Assembly: GCF_009829925.1 (NCBI RefSeq) | Contig: NZ_SNVJ01000009.1 | Coordinates: 62,001 to 126,000, forward strand | Length of the DNA: 64,000 nt | Source of the DNA: Teichococcus coralli | Lineage (GTDB): Bacteria; Pseudomonadota; Alphaproteobacteria; Acetobacterales; Acetobacteraceae | Reading direction: 5' to 3' | Shown here: positions 40,321-48,990 of the stretch, one piece after another | How positions within the stretch are numbered: position 1 is the stretch's first letter | How the letters are laid out: each line of letters starts with the position of its first letter | The notes under the pieces: model-generated | What the model was told of the DNA's origin: nothing | Seen by the model: only the letters and a program-made list of their open reading frames with translations | The model's database searches: none | Made by a program: the position numbers and the translations under genes

Positions 40321-41298
40321 TCACTCGACCTTCATGCCGGCGCGGTCCACCACCTGCTTCCAGCGCTGGCGGTCCTCCAGCAGGAACTTCGCGAAGTCGG
40401 CCGGGGTGGGGCTCGGCTCGATCTCGACGCCTTCCTCGATCATGCGCTTCTGCACGACCTGGTCGGCCAGGGTCTCGTTGAGCGCGGCGTGCAGTCTGCT
40501 CACGCGATCCGGCGGCATGCCGGCGGGGCCAAGCAGCGCGTACCAGGTGGCGGACTGCACGCCGGGAAAGCCTTGCTCAACCGTGGTAGGCAGGTCGGGC
40601 AGGATGGCGGAGCGCTTCGGCGCCGCCAGGGCGATGGCGCGCAGCCGCTTGTCCTCGATATGCGGCTTCAGCGGCGCCGCCGCGTTGGTGATCATGTCCA
40701 CGCGGCCGGCCAGCACGTCGGTCAGCGCCGGGCCGGTGCCGCGATAGGGAATGAACTCCATCGGCACGTCCAGCACCTGCGCGATCATCGCGCCCAGCGC
40801 ATGGCCGGTGGTGCCGACGCCGGGCGTGGCGAAGGACATCGGCGGCTTCGCCTTGGCGGCATAGCCCTGCAGCTCCTTCATGTCGTGCACGGGAACCTTG
40901 GGGTTCACGGTGATGACGTTCGGGGCGTTGCCGATGAAGCCGATCGGCGTGAAGTCCTTGATGATGTCGTAGGGGACGTTGGGCTGCACCAGCGAGGAGA
41001 TCAGGAAGCTGCCGCTGCCGCCGAGCAGGAAGGTGTAGCCGTCGGGCTCCGCCTTGGCGACGAGGTCGGTGCCGATCAGGCCGCCGGCGCCGCCCTTGTT
41101 CTCCACCACGATGGTCTGTCCCAGCCGGTCGGACATGTGCTCGGCCACCAGCCGGCCGACGATGTCGTTGCTGCCGCCGGCGGTGAAGGGGATGATCATG
41201 TGCAGCGGGCGGTCGGGGAAGCCGGCGGCGCGGGCCTTGCCGGCGGCGAGCGCGGGCAGCAGCAGGGACGGCAGCATCAGGGCGGTGCGGCGGCGCAT
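40321..41298 (-). CDS. Tripartite tricarboxylate transporter substrate-binding protein (Bug family)
   Basis: A 325-residue periplasmic receptor. Signal MRRRTALMLPSLLLPALAAGKARA, then the Bug signature FPDRPLHMIIPFTAGGSNDIVGRLVAE and GGAGGLIGTDLVAKAEPDGYT. Bug proteins bind carboxylates and usually serve TctAB membrane partners; none is in the window, as is typical for the expanded Bug sets of soil bacteria. It heads the leftward operon and is divergent from a LysR regulator. Confidence 0.93.
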   Translation of the reverse strand: MRRRTALMLPSLLLPALAAGKARAAGFPDRPLHMIIPFTAGGSNDIVGRLVAEHMSDRLGQTIVVENKGGAGGLIGTDLVAKAEPDGYTFLLGGSGSFLISSLVQPNVPYDIIKDFTPIGFIGNAPNVITVNPKVPVHDMKELQGYAAKAKPPMSFATPGVGTTGHALGAMIAQVLDVPMEFIPYRGTGPALTDVLAGRVDMITNAAAPLKPHIEDKRLRAIALAAPKRSAILPDLPTTVEQGFPGVQSATWYALLGPAGMPPDRVSRLHAALNETLADQVVQKRMIEEGVEIEPSPTPADFAKFLLEDRQRWKQVVDRAGMKVE

Positions 41299-41405
41299 GG
41301 GCGAACTCCTCCGAGGGCCGGCCTCGTGGCGGGCCGGTTTTTGCGTGGCGCGGAGGATGGGGCGGGGTGCCCCGGCGGCCCAGGGAGAAATTCTTGCACT
41401 ACCCC

Positions 41406-41416
41406 AACCTCAGGTT
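41406..41416. promoter_or_regulatory. Small dyad before the LysR gene
   Basis: AACCTCAGGTT has perfect 5-bp arms around a central C, 12 bases before the LysR start and 108 from the Bug-receptor start. LysR-type regulators bind interrupted dyads in the shared promoter, so this could be an autoregulatory site. Other AT-containing dyads are not evident in the 129-base gap. Confidence 0.35.
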
Positions 41417-41427
41417 AGTCTGTGCCC

Positions 41428-42303
41428 ATGGAGGAAACCCTGCCCCCGCTCGGCGCGCTGCGCGCCTTCGCGCTGGTCGCCGAGACCGGCAGCCTGACCG
41501 CGGCGGCGGCGGCGCTGAACGTGACGCAGCCGGCCGTCAGCAAGCGGCTGCGGCTACTGGAGGCGACGCTGGGCGTCGCGCTGCTGCGGCGCGGCGCCAA
41601 TGCGGTGGCGCTGACGGAGGCGGGCGAGCGCTACGCGGGCGAGGTGCTCGCCGCCTTCGCGCGGCTGCGGGCGGCGACGGCGGCACTGGACGCGCGCCCG
41701 GCCCCGCTGCGCATCCGCGCCTACACCACCTGGGCGCTGCGCTGGCTGATCCCGCGCCTGCCGGACTTCCGGGCCCGCCATCCTGGGCTGGAGGTGGAGC
41801 TGGCGACCTCGACGGCGCTGGTGGACTTCGCCCGCGAGGGGGTGGATGCGGCGGTGCGCAGCGCCGCGGCGGCGAGTCCGCCGGCGCCCGGGGCGCTGCG
41901 GCTGCAGCCGCTGCTGGTGGCGCCCTTCGCCGCGCCGGCGCTGGCCGGCCCGGCCCGGCACCGGCGCGACCTCGCCGAGATGCGGCTGCTGGGCAGCCGG
42001 GTGCGCCCGCAGGACTGGGGCATCTGGCTGGCGGCGCAGGGGCGGAGCGCCGCGACGCCGCCGCTGCTCTTCGAGAGCACCAGCCTGGCGATCCAGGCGG
42101 CGATGGAGGGGCTGGGGGCGGTGATCTGCGCGCCAGCCTTCGTGGCGGAGGAGGTGCGGCGCCGCCGGCTGGTGCCGATGGCCCAGGGCGCCGCGCCGGG
42201 CGCGGTGCCGAGCGGCGACCACTACTGGCTGATCCTGCCGCCGGCACCGCGGCCCGCGGCGCTGGCCTTCCGGGACTGGCTGGCGGAGGCGGTGCGGGAC
42301 TAG
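41428..42303 (+). CDS. LysR family transcriptional regulator, GcvA-like
   Basis: A 291-residue regulator. Winged HTH at about 8-65 (LGALRAFALVAETGSLTAAA, then NVTQPAVSKRLRLLEATLGVALLRRG) and a periplasmic-binding-like effector domain from about 90 to the end. The LRIRAYTTWALRWLIPRLPDF segment is GcvA/AmpR-like. ATG 41428 is preferred to GTG 41422. Divergent from the Bug/2-hydroxyacid dehydrogenase/hydratase/synthetase/PrpD operon, it is the likely activator of it. Confidence 0.92.
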   Translation: MEETLPPLGALRAFALVAETGSLTAAAAALNVTQPAVSKRLRLLEATLGVALLRRGANAVALTEAGERYAGEVLAAFARLRAATAALDARPAPLRIRAYTTWALRWLIPRLPDFRARHPGLEVELATSTALVDFAREGVDAAVRSAAAASPPAPGALRLQPLLVAPFAAPALAGPARHRRDLAEMRLLGSRVRPQDWGIWLAAQGRSAATPPLLFESTSLAIQAAMEGLGAVICAPAFVAEEVRRRRLVPMAQGAAPGAVPSGDHYWLILPPAPRPAALAFRDWLAEAVRD

Positions 42304-42333
42304 CGCGGCAGGGGATGCTCTATGCCCGCCGCG

Positions 42334-42534
42334 TCAGGGCTCGATCACGGCGAAGGAATAGCCCTGGAAGCGGGGCTCGCGGCGGAGCTGCGACAGCGCC
42401 TCCTCGGCGACCTTGCGGGAAACGAACCGCTCCGCGGCGGTGGCGCTGCTGACCCCTGCGCGCTGTCCTTCCTGCTGGCGGGCGCCGTAGAGCACGGCGC
42501 CGCTGGGGGAGATGAGCTTGATCAGGTAGGGCAT
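42334..42534 (-). CDS. Small unknown protein
   Basis: A 66-residue protein, MPYLIKLISPSG at the start and YSFAVIEP at the end, with SRKVAEEALSQLRREPRF in the middle. The alternating hydrophobic start and amphipathic helix look like a real small folded domain rather than noise, and a GGAGG motif precedes the ATG although very closely. It lies between the LysR gene and the PAP2 gene. No family is recognised. Confidence 0.55.
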   Translation of the reverse strand: MPYLIKLISPSGAVLYGARQQEGQRAGVSSATAAERFVSRKVAEEALSQLRREPRFQGYSFAVIEP

Positions 42535-42608
42535 GGCCTCCCTCTGTTTCCGTGAGGTGACACCCAGGGCAACCTCCACCTCCCCCTCCAGGTTGCGCCC
42601 GCGCCGGC

Positions 42609-43328
42609 TCAGCCCCGCCGCTGCCGCAGCGCACGGTAGCCCAGCCAGGCGCGCAGCAGCAGCCAGCAGCCCATGGCCCAGGCGGCGCCGAGCGCCCAGC
42701 CGGCCAGCACGTCGGTCGGCCAGTGAACGCCGAGATAGACACGGCTGATGCCGATGACGAGGACGATGGCGATGGCGCAGCCCAGGATGTAGGCCTTGAG
42801 GCGCCGGTACCGCGTCACGCCGGCGAGCAGCGTGCCGAGCGTCAGGTAGCAGGTGGCGGACAGCATGGCGTGGCCGCTGGGGAAGCTGGCGGTGTAGACG
42901 TCCGCGAGATGCGAGACCAGCTCGGGCCGCGGCCGGTCGAAGCCCTGCTTCAGCAAGTTGTTCAGCACCATGCTGCCGGCGAAGGAGATCACCAGCAGCA
43001 GCGCGGAAAGCCACTTCCGCAGCATCAGGATGTAGCCCAGCGCCAGCAGCCCGATCAGCAGCAGCACGGCGTAGCTGCCGAGCGACGTGAAGTCGCGCAT
43101 CATGATCTTCAGCCAGAGCGGCCCGAGCGGTTCGGAGGGGTCGCCGGCATGGCGCAGCGCCAGCAGGACGGCCTGGTCGAAGGCGCGGGTCTCGCCCTCC
43201 AAGGTCTCGTCCACCAGGGCAGCGAAGGCCCAAAGGCCGCCGGCGCAGACCGACAGCGCGGCCAGGGTGACGAACTGGCCCCAGCTGAAGCGATGGACAA
43301 GGCCCTTGAGGAAGGAAGGAAGGAGCAT
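42609..43328 (-). CDS. PAP2 superfamily phosphatase (membrane lipid phosphatase)
   Basis: A 239-residue inner-membrane protein with about six spans. The three PAP2 motifs are present: KQGFDRPRP, SFPSGHAM and SRVYLGVHWPTD. It should dephosphorylate a lipid phosphate such as phosphatidic acid or undecaprenyl diphosphate on the periplasmic face. I prefer ATG 43328; an upstream in-frame ATG at 43394 would add a polar leader and has a ribosome site touching the codon. A lipid kinase gene is divergent from it, so phosphorylation and dephosphorylation of a lipid may be linked. Confidence 0.9.
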   Translation of the reverse strand: MLLPSFLKGLVHRFSWGQFVTLAALSVCAGGLWAFAALVDETLEGETRAFDQAVLLALRHAGDPSEPLGPLWLKIMMRDFTSLGSYAVLLLIGLLALGYILMLRKWLSALLLVISFAGSMVLNNLLKQGFDRPRPELVSHLADVYTASFPSGHAMLSATCYLTLGTLLAGVTRYRRLKAYILGCAIAIVLVIGISRVYLGVHWPTDVLAGWALGAAWAMGCWLLLRAWLGYRALRQRRG

Positions 43329-43454
43329 GCCGGATTCCAAGTGCAACAAGGCAGAGACGCAGCTTTCTTGCCGGGGTTGCGAAGTGGCCCGCATCTCTCC
43401 CGCACTTCACGTGTTTCACAGCGGCGCGACCGCGGGACGGGAGAAGGGAGCGGC

Positions 43455-44408
43455 ATGAACGACAGGGCAGGCGACGCGGCCATCATGGTGGAGCCGGTGC
43501 CGGCGGGAGCCAGCCGCCGCGCGCTGCTGGTGGTCAACGAGCGCGCGCGCAACGGCAACGCGGCCCTCGAGGAGGCGCTGGAGGTGTTGCGCGGCGCGGG
43601 CTGGACGCTGGTCGAGCACCGCTGCTCGCCGGAGCAGGGCGCGGCCGAGGTGATCCGCGCGCGCGCGGCGGAGGGCTTCGCCGCCGTCATCCTGGGGGGC
43701 GGGGACGGCACGTTGAACGGCGCCGCGCCGGCGCTGATGGAGACCGGCCTGCCCTTCGGCATCCTTCCCCTGGGCACCGCCAACGACCTGGCGCGCAGCC
43801 TGGGCATCGAGCCCGACCTGGCGGCGGCGGCCGGCGTGATCGCCGCCGGGCACCTGCGGACCATCGACCTCGGCGAGGTGAACGGAAAGCCCTTCTTCAA
43901 CGTGGCCAGCATCGGCTTCAGCGCCACGCTGGCGCAGCGGCTGGGGCGCGAGGAGAAGCGCCGCTGGGGCAAGCTGGGCTACGCCTTGGCCGCGTTCCGC
44001 CTGCTGCGGGAGGTGCGCCCCTTCACCGCCTGGCTCACCCATGACGGCGCGACGGAAAAGGTGCGGACCATCCAGGTGGCGGTGGGCAACGGGCGGCACT
44101 ACGGGGGCGGCATGACGGTGCAAAGCGATGCGCGCCCGGATGACGGCAAGCTCGACGTGTACAGCCTGGAGCTGACCCATCGCTGGCGGCTGCTGGCGCT
44201 GGTGCCCTACCTCAGGCGGGGCACGCATGGGCAGTGGCGGGACGTGCGCGCCTTTCCCACCACCGAATGCGAGGTGCGCACCCGCAGGCCGATGCCGGTG
44301 AACACCGATGGCGAGATCAACACCCATACGCCCGCGCATTTCCGCCTGCTGCCACGCGCCACGCGGGTTTATGCGCCCGCAGTGATCCCGGGGATGGAGG
44401 CCGCCTGA
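43455..44408 (+). CDS. Diacylglycerol kinase-type lipid kinase (YegS/DgkB family)
   Basis: A 317-residue cytoplasmic kinase. The catalytic-domain nucleotide motif [11 protein letters not shown] is near residue 78, followed by [15 protein letters not shown]; the C-terminal beta domain contains [15 protein letters not shown] and VNTDGEI. Family members phosphorylate diacylglycerol or related lipids. It has an AAGGGAG ribosome site. Its stop overlaps the TerC start by one base (TGATG), so the two are coupled. Confidence 0.9.
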   Translation: MNDRAGDAAIMVEPVPAGASRRALLVVNERARNGNAALEEALEVLRGAGWTLVEHRCSPEQGAAEVIRARAAEGFAAVILGGGDGTLNGAAPALMETGLPFGILPLGTANDLARSLGIEPDLAAAAGVIAAGHLRTIDLGEVNGKPFFNVASIGFSATLAQRLGREEKRRWGKLGYALAAFRLLREVRPFTAWLTHDGATEKVRTIQVAVGNGRHYGGGMTVQSDARPDDGKLDVYSLELTHRWRLLALVPYLRRGTHGQWRDVRAFPTTECEVRTRRPMPVNTDGEINTHTPAHFRLLPRATRVYAPAVIPGMEAA

Positions 44409-45145
44409 TGGAGGGGTTGCTCGTCCTGGCCGCTGATCCGGCGGCCTGGATCGCCCTGGCGACGCTGGTGGCGATGGAGGTGGTGCTCGGCATCGACAAC
44501 CTGATCTTCATCTCCATCATCACCAACAAGCTGCCGGCGGCGCGGCAGGCGCGGGCGCGGCGGATCGGCATCGGACTGGCGCTGGTGCTGCGCCTGGCGC
44601 TGCTCGGCACCATCGCCATCATCGTGCGGCTGACCGCGCCGGTCTTCGAGGCCTTCGGGCATGGCTTCTCCTGGCGCGACCTGATCCTGATCGCCGGCGG
44701 GCTGTTCCTGGTGTGGAAGGCGACCAAGGAGATCCACCACAACGTGGACCCGCCGGCCGAGGGCGACATGTTCGCCGGCAGGGGCGCCCATCTCGGCTTC
44801 GGCGCCGCCATCGCGCAGATCCTGGCGCTGGACCTCGTTTTCTCGATCGACAGCATCATCACGGCGGTGGGCATGACGCCGCACGTGCCGATCATGGTGG
44901 TCGCGGTGCTGGCGGCCGTGGCGGTGATGCTGCTGGCGGCCGATCCGCTGGCCCGCTTCATCCAGGCCAACCCGACGGTGGTGATGCTGGCGCTCGGCTT
45001 CCTGCTGATGATCGGCATGACGCTGATCGCCGAAGGCTTCGGCGCGCATGTGCCGAAAGGCTACATCTATGCCGCGATGGCCTTCTCGGCGCTGGTGGAG
45101 GGCCTCAACATCCTGGTGCGGCGGGCGAAGCGGCGGCCCGGCTAG
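44408..45145 (+). CDS. TerC family integral membrane protein
   Basis: A 245-residue protein with about seven spans. The two acidic TerC motifs are present: [12 protein letters not shown] and [17 protein letters not shown]. Such proteins export Mn2+ or assist metal loading of secreted proteins. It is coupled to the lipid kinase gene upstream; no tellurite genes accompany it, so metal homeostasis is the likelier role. Confidence 0.92.
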   Translation: MEGLLVLAADPAAWIALATLVAMEVVLGIDNLIFISIITNKLPAARQARARRIGIGLALVLRLALLGTIAIIVRLTAPVFEAFGHGFSWRDLILIAGGLFLVWKATKEIHHNVDPPAEGDMFAGRGAHLGFGAAIAQILALDLVFSIDSIITAVGMTPHVPIMVVAVLAAVAVMLLAADPLARFIQANPTVVMLALGFLLMIGMTLIAEGFGAHVPKGYIYAAMAFSALVEGLNILVRRAKRRPG

Positions 45146-45162
45146 GCCCGGGCCGGTGCCGC

Positions 45163-45197
45163 GCCCGGTTGCGGCGGCGCGGCCCACGCAACCGGGC
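45163..45197 (+). terminator. Strong hairpin after the TerC gene
   Basis: GCCCGGTTGCG (45163-45173) pairs perfectly with CGCAACCGGGC (45187-45197) across a 13-base loop, 17 bases after the stop. No T-tract. It probably marks the end of the kinase-terC transcript or attenuates read-through into the permease gene. Confidence 0.5.
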
Positions 45198-45253
45198 CTG
45201 CCCGGGCGGCATTACCCGGCCGGGCATCCGGCCCGGCACCAGAAAGTCTGCCG

Positions 45254-46708
45254 ATGGACAAGGCGGCCTATACCGCACGCAAGAGCATTCCCGAGATCAT
45301 CGCGGCGGCCGATACCGGCGAAGTCGGGTTGAGGCGGGCGCTCGGCCCACTCAGCATCACGGCGCTGGGCATCGGCGCCATCATCGGCGCCGGCATCTTC
45401 GTGCTCACCGGCACCGCGGCCGCGCAGTATGCCGGGCCGGCACTGGTGCTTTCCTTTGTGCTCGGCGGCATCGCATGCGCCTTTGTCGGGCTGTGCTACG
45501 CCGAACTGGCGGCGATGATTCCCGTCAGCGGCAGCTCCTACACCTACACCTACGCGACGCTCGGCGAGCTGATGGCCTGGATCATCGGCTGGGATCTCAT
45601 CCTGGAATACGCGATGGGGGCCGCCACCGTCGCGGTCGGCTGGTCCGGCTATGTCGGCAGCCTGCTCGCCGGCCTCGGCCTGCATCTTCCGCCCGTGCTG
45701 ACGCAGGCGGCCGGGAGCACCGTGCGGCTGGCCGACGGCACGGAAGCGGTGGCGCTGCTCAACCTCCCCGCGGCGCTGATCGTGCTCGCGCTGACGGCGC
45801 TGCTGATCCTCGGCACGCGGGAGTCGACGCGGCTGAACAACGCGATGGTGGTGGTGAAGCTCGCTGTCGTGCTGCTCTTCATCATCATCGGCGCGGCCTA
45901 TGTCACGCCGGCCAACTGGCATCCTTTCCTGCCGCCCAACACCGGCGAGTTCGGCCATTTCGGCTGGAGCGGCGTGCTGCGCGGCGCCGGCGTCGTGTTC
46001 TTCGCCTTCATCGGCTTCGACGCCATTTCGACGGCGGCGCAGGAGACGGCGTCGCCGCAGCGCGACATGCCGATTGGCATCCTCGGCTCGCTGGCCGTCT
46101 GCACGGTGCTCTACGTGCTGGTGGCAGGCGTGCTCACGGGCCTGGTGCCCTATCCCGCGCTGAGCGTGGCCGATCCGATCGCCAAGGGCGTGGACGTGAT
46201 CGGGCTGGGCTGGCTTTCCGGCCTCATCAAGCTCGGCGCGCTGGCCGGGCTGACCACGGTGATCCTGGTGCTGCTCTACGGGCAGGCCCGCATTTTCCTC
46301 ACGATGGCGCGGGATGGGCTGCTGCCGCCCGTCTTCGCGCGCATCCATCCCCGCCTGCGCACGCCCTGGGCCAGCCAGATGATGATCGGCCTTGTGGTGG
46401 CCTCGATCGCCGCGGCGGTGCCGATCGGCATCCTGGGCGAGATGGTCAGCATCGGCACGCTGTTCGCCTTTGTGCTGGTCTGTGGCGCGGTGCTTTACCT
46501 GCGCCGGCGGGAGCCGCAGATGGCGCGCCCCTTCCGGGCGCCGGGCGTTCCCGTCGTGCCGGCCCTGGGCATCGGCTTCAGCCTGTTGCTGATGGCGGGC
46601 CTGCCGCTCGACACCTGGCTGCGCCTGGTGATCTGGATGGCCATCGGCCTGGTGATCTACGCCCTCTATGGCCGGCACCATTCGGCGCTGCGGCAGCCGC
46701 CGCGCTAG
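45254..46708 (+). CDS. Amino acid permease, APC superfamily (CAT/YfnA-like)
   Basis: A 484-residue inner-membrane transporter with about 12 spans. The first-helix substrate motif [14 protein letters not shown] and the [13 protein letters not shown] segment after mid-protein mark the cationic amino acid transporter-like branch of the APC family. Likely imports amino acids by proton symport. It stands alone after the TerC gene, with degenerate repeats and an insertion sequence downstream. Confidence 0.92.
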   Translation: MDKAAYTARKSIPEIIAAADTGEVGLRRALGPLSITALGIGAIIGAGIFVLTGTAAAQYAGPALVLSFVLGGIACAFVGLCYAELAAMIPVSGSSYTYTYATLGELMAWIIGWDLILEYAMGAATVAVGWSGYVGSLLAGLGLHLPPVLTQAAGSTVRLADGTEAVALLNLPAALIVLALTALLILGTRESTRLNNAMVVVKLAVVLLFIIIGAAYVTPANWHPFLPPNTGEFGHFGWSGVLRGAGVVFFAFIGFDAISTAAQETASPQRDMPIGILGSLAVCTVLYVLVAGVLTGLVPYPALSVADPIAKGVDVIGLGWLSGLIKLGALAGLTTVILVLLYGQARIFLTMARDGLLPPVFARIHPRLRTPWASQMMIGLVVASIAAAVPIGILGEMVSIGTLFAFVLVCGAVLYLRRREPQMARPFRAPGVPVVPALGIGFSLLLMAGLPLDTWLRLVIWMAIGLVIYALYGRHHSALRQPPR

Positions 46709-47032
46709 AGCGGTTTCCGCTCGCTTCGGCTCACGTCAAACGCTCCAGCCATTTGTTTTGACGCGCATCTTCACCCGATCGAATGATTCCGCCCGATCGG
46801 GATCTGCTCCTGATCGGCCGGTGACGGAGGCGCGGGGCCGGGGTTCCATCCGGCTGCCCGTCCGGGTGAACAGGGGGGGGGCCTCCGCCGGTCGAGGGTC
46901 CGGCCGCGCGCCGGCGCCCTTCCGGCTAGAGCAGCTCCCGTTCCGCTGGCATCGTCGGGACGGGTAAAGATGCTCGTCAAAACAAACGGCTAGAGCATTT
47001 CCCGCGAGCCAGAGCGAACGGAAAATGCTCTA
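46709..47032. repeat. Gene-free segment of degenerate inverted repeats, partly interrupted by an insertion
   Basis: The 324 bases after the permease contain no gene. CTAGAGC motifs occur near 46706, 46925 and 46990. A 27-base arm at 46751-46777 (TTTGTTTTGACGCG...) is repeated inverted at 46961-46987 with 24 of 27 matches. A closer dyad, CTAGAGCATTT (46990-47000) against AAATGCTCTAG (47023-47033), sits at the right edge. This is the AGAGCATTT-type intergenic repeat common in alphaproteobacteria. The IS630-type element entered at the last TA of that dyad. Confidence 0.7.
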
Positions 47033-48183
47033 GTGTCCTGATCGAGAAATTCCTACGATCATGCGAATGGTCGTAGGAGGCGGCGATGGGCAAACCTGCG
47101 GTGTCGATTGCGCTGAGTGCGGCCGAACGGCGGCAGCTGGAATCGCTGGCGCGGGCCCACAAGACCGGTCAGGCGATGGCTCGGCGGGCTCGGATCGTGC
47201 TGGCTGCGGCGGCAGGGCGGGAGAACAAGGTGATCTGCGCCGAGGTTGGCGCCGACGCGAACACGGTCGGCAAGTGGCGCCGCCGCTTCGCCGCGCATCG
47301 GCTGGACGGACTGCTCGACGAGCCAAGACCGGGCACGCCGCGCCGGATCGGGGATGACGAGATTGCCGACACCATCCGCCGGACGCTCGAGATGCCCCCG
47401 GCCGGGGCCACGCATTGGTCGTTGCGCTCCATGGCCAAGGCGGTCGGCTATGCGCCGTCGACCATCCACCGCATCTGGCGCGCCTTCGGATTGCAACCGC
47501 ACCGGAGCGAGACCTTCAAGCTCTCAAACGACCCGCTCTTTGTTGAAAAGGTGCGTGACATCATCGGGCTGTACATGAGCCCGCCCGAACGCGCCTTGGT
47601 GCTGTGTGTGGACGAGAAGTCTCAGATCCAGGCGCTCGACCGCACCCAGCCCCTGCTGCCCATGCGCCCCGGCCAGGCCGAGCGCCGCACGCACGACGAC
47701 ACCCGCCACGGCACCACGAGCCTGTTTGCCGCCCTCGACGTTGCCACGGGCGCCGTCATCGGTCGCTGCTACCCGAAGCACCGCTCCAGCGAGTTCCGGA
47801 AATTCCTGGACTAGGTCGAGACCGCCGTGCCGCCAAGCCTCGACGTTCACCTCGTCATGGACAACTACGCCACTCACAAGACCAAGCCGGTCCGAGACTG
47901 GCTCGCCAAGCGCCCCCGCTGGCACGTCCACTTCACGCCCACCGGCGCGTCCTGGATCAACCAGGTTGAGCGCTTCTTCGCCCTCCTGACCGAACGCCAG
48001 CTCCGGCGCGGCGTCCACCGTTCCACCGCCCAGCTTGAGGCCAACATCCGCGCCTTCATCGACGCCCATAACGCCGACCCCAAGCCCTTCCGCTGGACCA
48101 AATCTGCCAACGACATTCTCGCCGCCGTCCAGCGCTTCTGCCTCCGCTCCCAACAGGTCGGAGGAACTACGGAATCAGGACAC
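47033..48183 (+). mobile_element. IS630-family insertion sequence
   Basis: A 1151-bp element. Terminal inverted repeats start GTGTCCTGAT at both ends and match at 20 of 26 positions. The element is flanked by TA at 47031-47032 and 48184-48185, the duplicated target dinucleotide expected for IS630/Tc1-like transposition. It carries one transposase frame on the plus strand, broken by a stop codon. It entered the CTAG end of an intergenic dyad, exactly at the stop codon of the leftward SDR gene. Confidence 0.93.
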
Positions 48184-48186
48184 TAG
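47086..48186 (+). pseudogene. IS630-family transposase, interrupted by an in-frame amber codon
   Basis: The frame encodes an N-terminal HTH half (242 codons: [25 protein letters not shown], then the first catalytic Asp in [14 protein letters not shown]), then TAG at 47812-47814, then in the same frame about 123 more codons with the second Asp (LVMDNYATH) and the Glu (GASWINQVERFF). The DDE triad is therefore split by a single stop; a CAG-to-TAG change would explain it. A restart GTG exists at 47827. The final TAG (48184-48186) uses the target TA plus the next G, so it lies just outside the element. The product is probably inactive unless the amber codon is suppressed. Confidence 0.9.
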
Positions 48187-48965
48187 ACGCCGCGCTGCAG
48201 CCCGCCATCCACCGCCACGGCCTGCCCGGTGACATAGGCGGAGACCGGCGCGGCCAGGAAGGCGACCATGGCGGCCACCTCCTCCGGCGCGCCGAGGCGG
48301 CCCATCGGGATGTCGGCGGCGACGCGCTGGAGCACCGCCTCCTCGGTGATGCCCTCGTCCCGCGCCATGGTGGTGGCGCGACTCTGCCAGAGCGGCGTCA
48401 GCGCGCGGCCCGGCGAGACGCTGTTCACCCCGATGCCTTCCGGCGCCAGCTCCAGGGAAAGCGTCTTGGCCAGGGCGAGCAGGCCCGCCTTGTGGGTGTT
48501 GGAGACGACCTGGTGCGCCGTCGGCTGGCGCGCGGAGACGGCGCCAAGCAGCACCACCCGCGCGTTGCCGGCGCGGCGCAGGGCGGGCAGCATGGCCCGC
48601 ACGGCGCGCACCGTGCCGAGGATGTTGAGCTCGTAGTTCGCCAGCCACTGCTCGTCGGTCAGCGCCTCGAAGGCGGAGCGGTGGCTGCCGCCCGCGGCGC
48701 AGACCAGGGCGTGCAGCGGCCGCCCCTCGTAGCGCGCGGCCAGCGCCGCCACCTGGGCGGGATCCGCCTGGTCGCAGCGGACGGTCTCGGGGATGGCGCC
48801 GCTTTCGGCGGCGAGGCGCTCGGCGGCGGCGGCGAGGCGGCCGGCGTCGCGCGCGGCGATGGCCACGCGCGCGCCCTCGCGCAGCAGCATCGCCGCCGTG
48901 GCGAGGCCGATGCCGGAGGAGCCGCCGATCACCAGTGCCTCGCGGCCGTTCAGTTGCAGGTCCAT
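48183..48965 (-). CDS. SDR family oxidoreductase lacking the canonical catalytic Tyr
   Basis: A 260-residue short-chain dehydrogenase fold. Cofactor motif VIGGSSGIGLATAAM, then CAAGG, and the end TGQAVAVDGGLQRGV. Where classical enzymes have YxxxK, this protein reads SNTHK, so Tyr is replaced by Ser while Lys remains. Activity may differ from normal reductases. The stop TAG (48185-48183 on the minus strand) is made from the target TA of the adjacent insertion sequence; before insertion the same TAG would have been present. The Bug receptor upstream may be co-transcribed. Confidence 0.85.
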   Translation of the reverse strand: MDLQLNGREALVIGGSSGIGLATAAMLLREGARVAIAARDAGRLAAAAERLAAESGAIPETVRCDQADPAQVAALAARYEGRPLHALVCAAGGSHRSAFEALTDEQWLANYELNILGTVRAVRAMLPALRRAGNARVVLLGAVSARQPTAHQVVSNTHKAGLLALAKTLSLELAPEGIGVNSVSPGRALTPLWQSRATTMARDEGITEEAVLQRVAADIPMGRLGAPEEVAAMVAFLAAPVSAYVTGQAVAVDGGLQRGV

Positions 48966-48990
48966 TGCTCGCTCGCTTTCAGTTCGCCGT

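Noticed and set aside
44408..45145. Tellurite resistance locus
   Set aside because: Only a TerC-family membrane protein is present, without TerB, TerD or related genes.
47805..47830. Programmed frameshift in the IS630 transposase
   Set aside because: Both halves are in the same frame, separated by a single TAG; no slippery run is visible at the junction.
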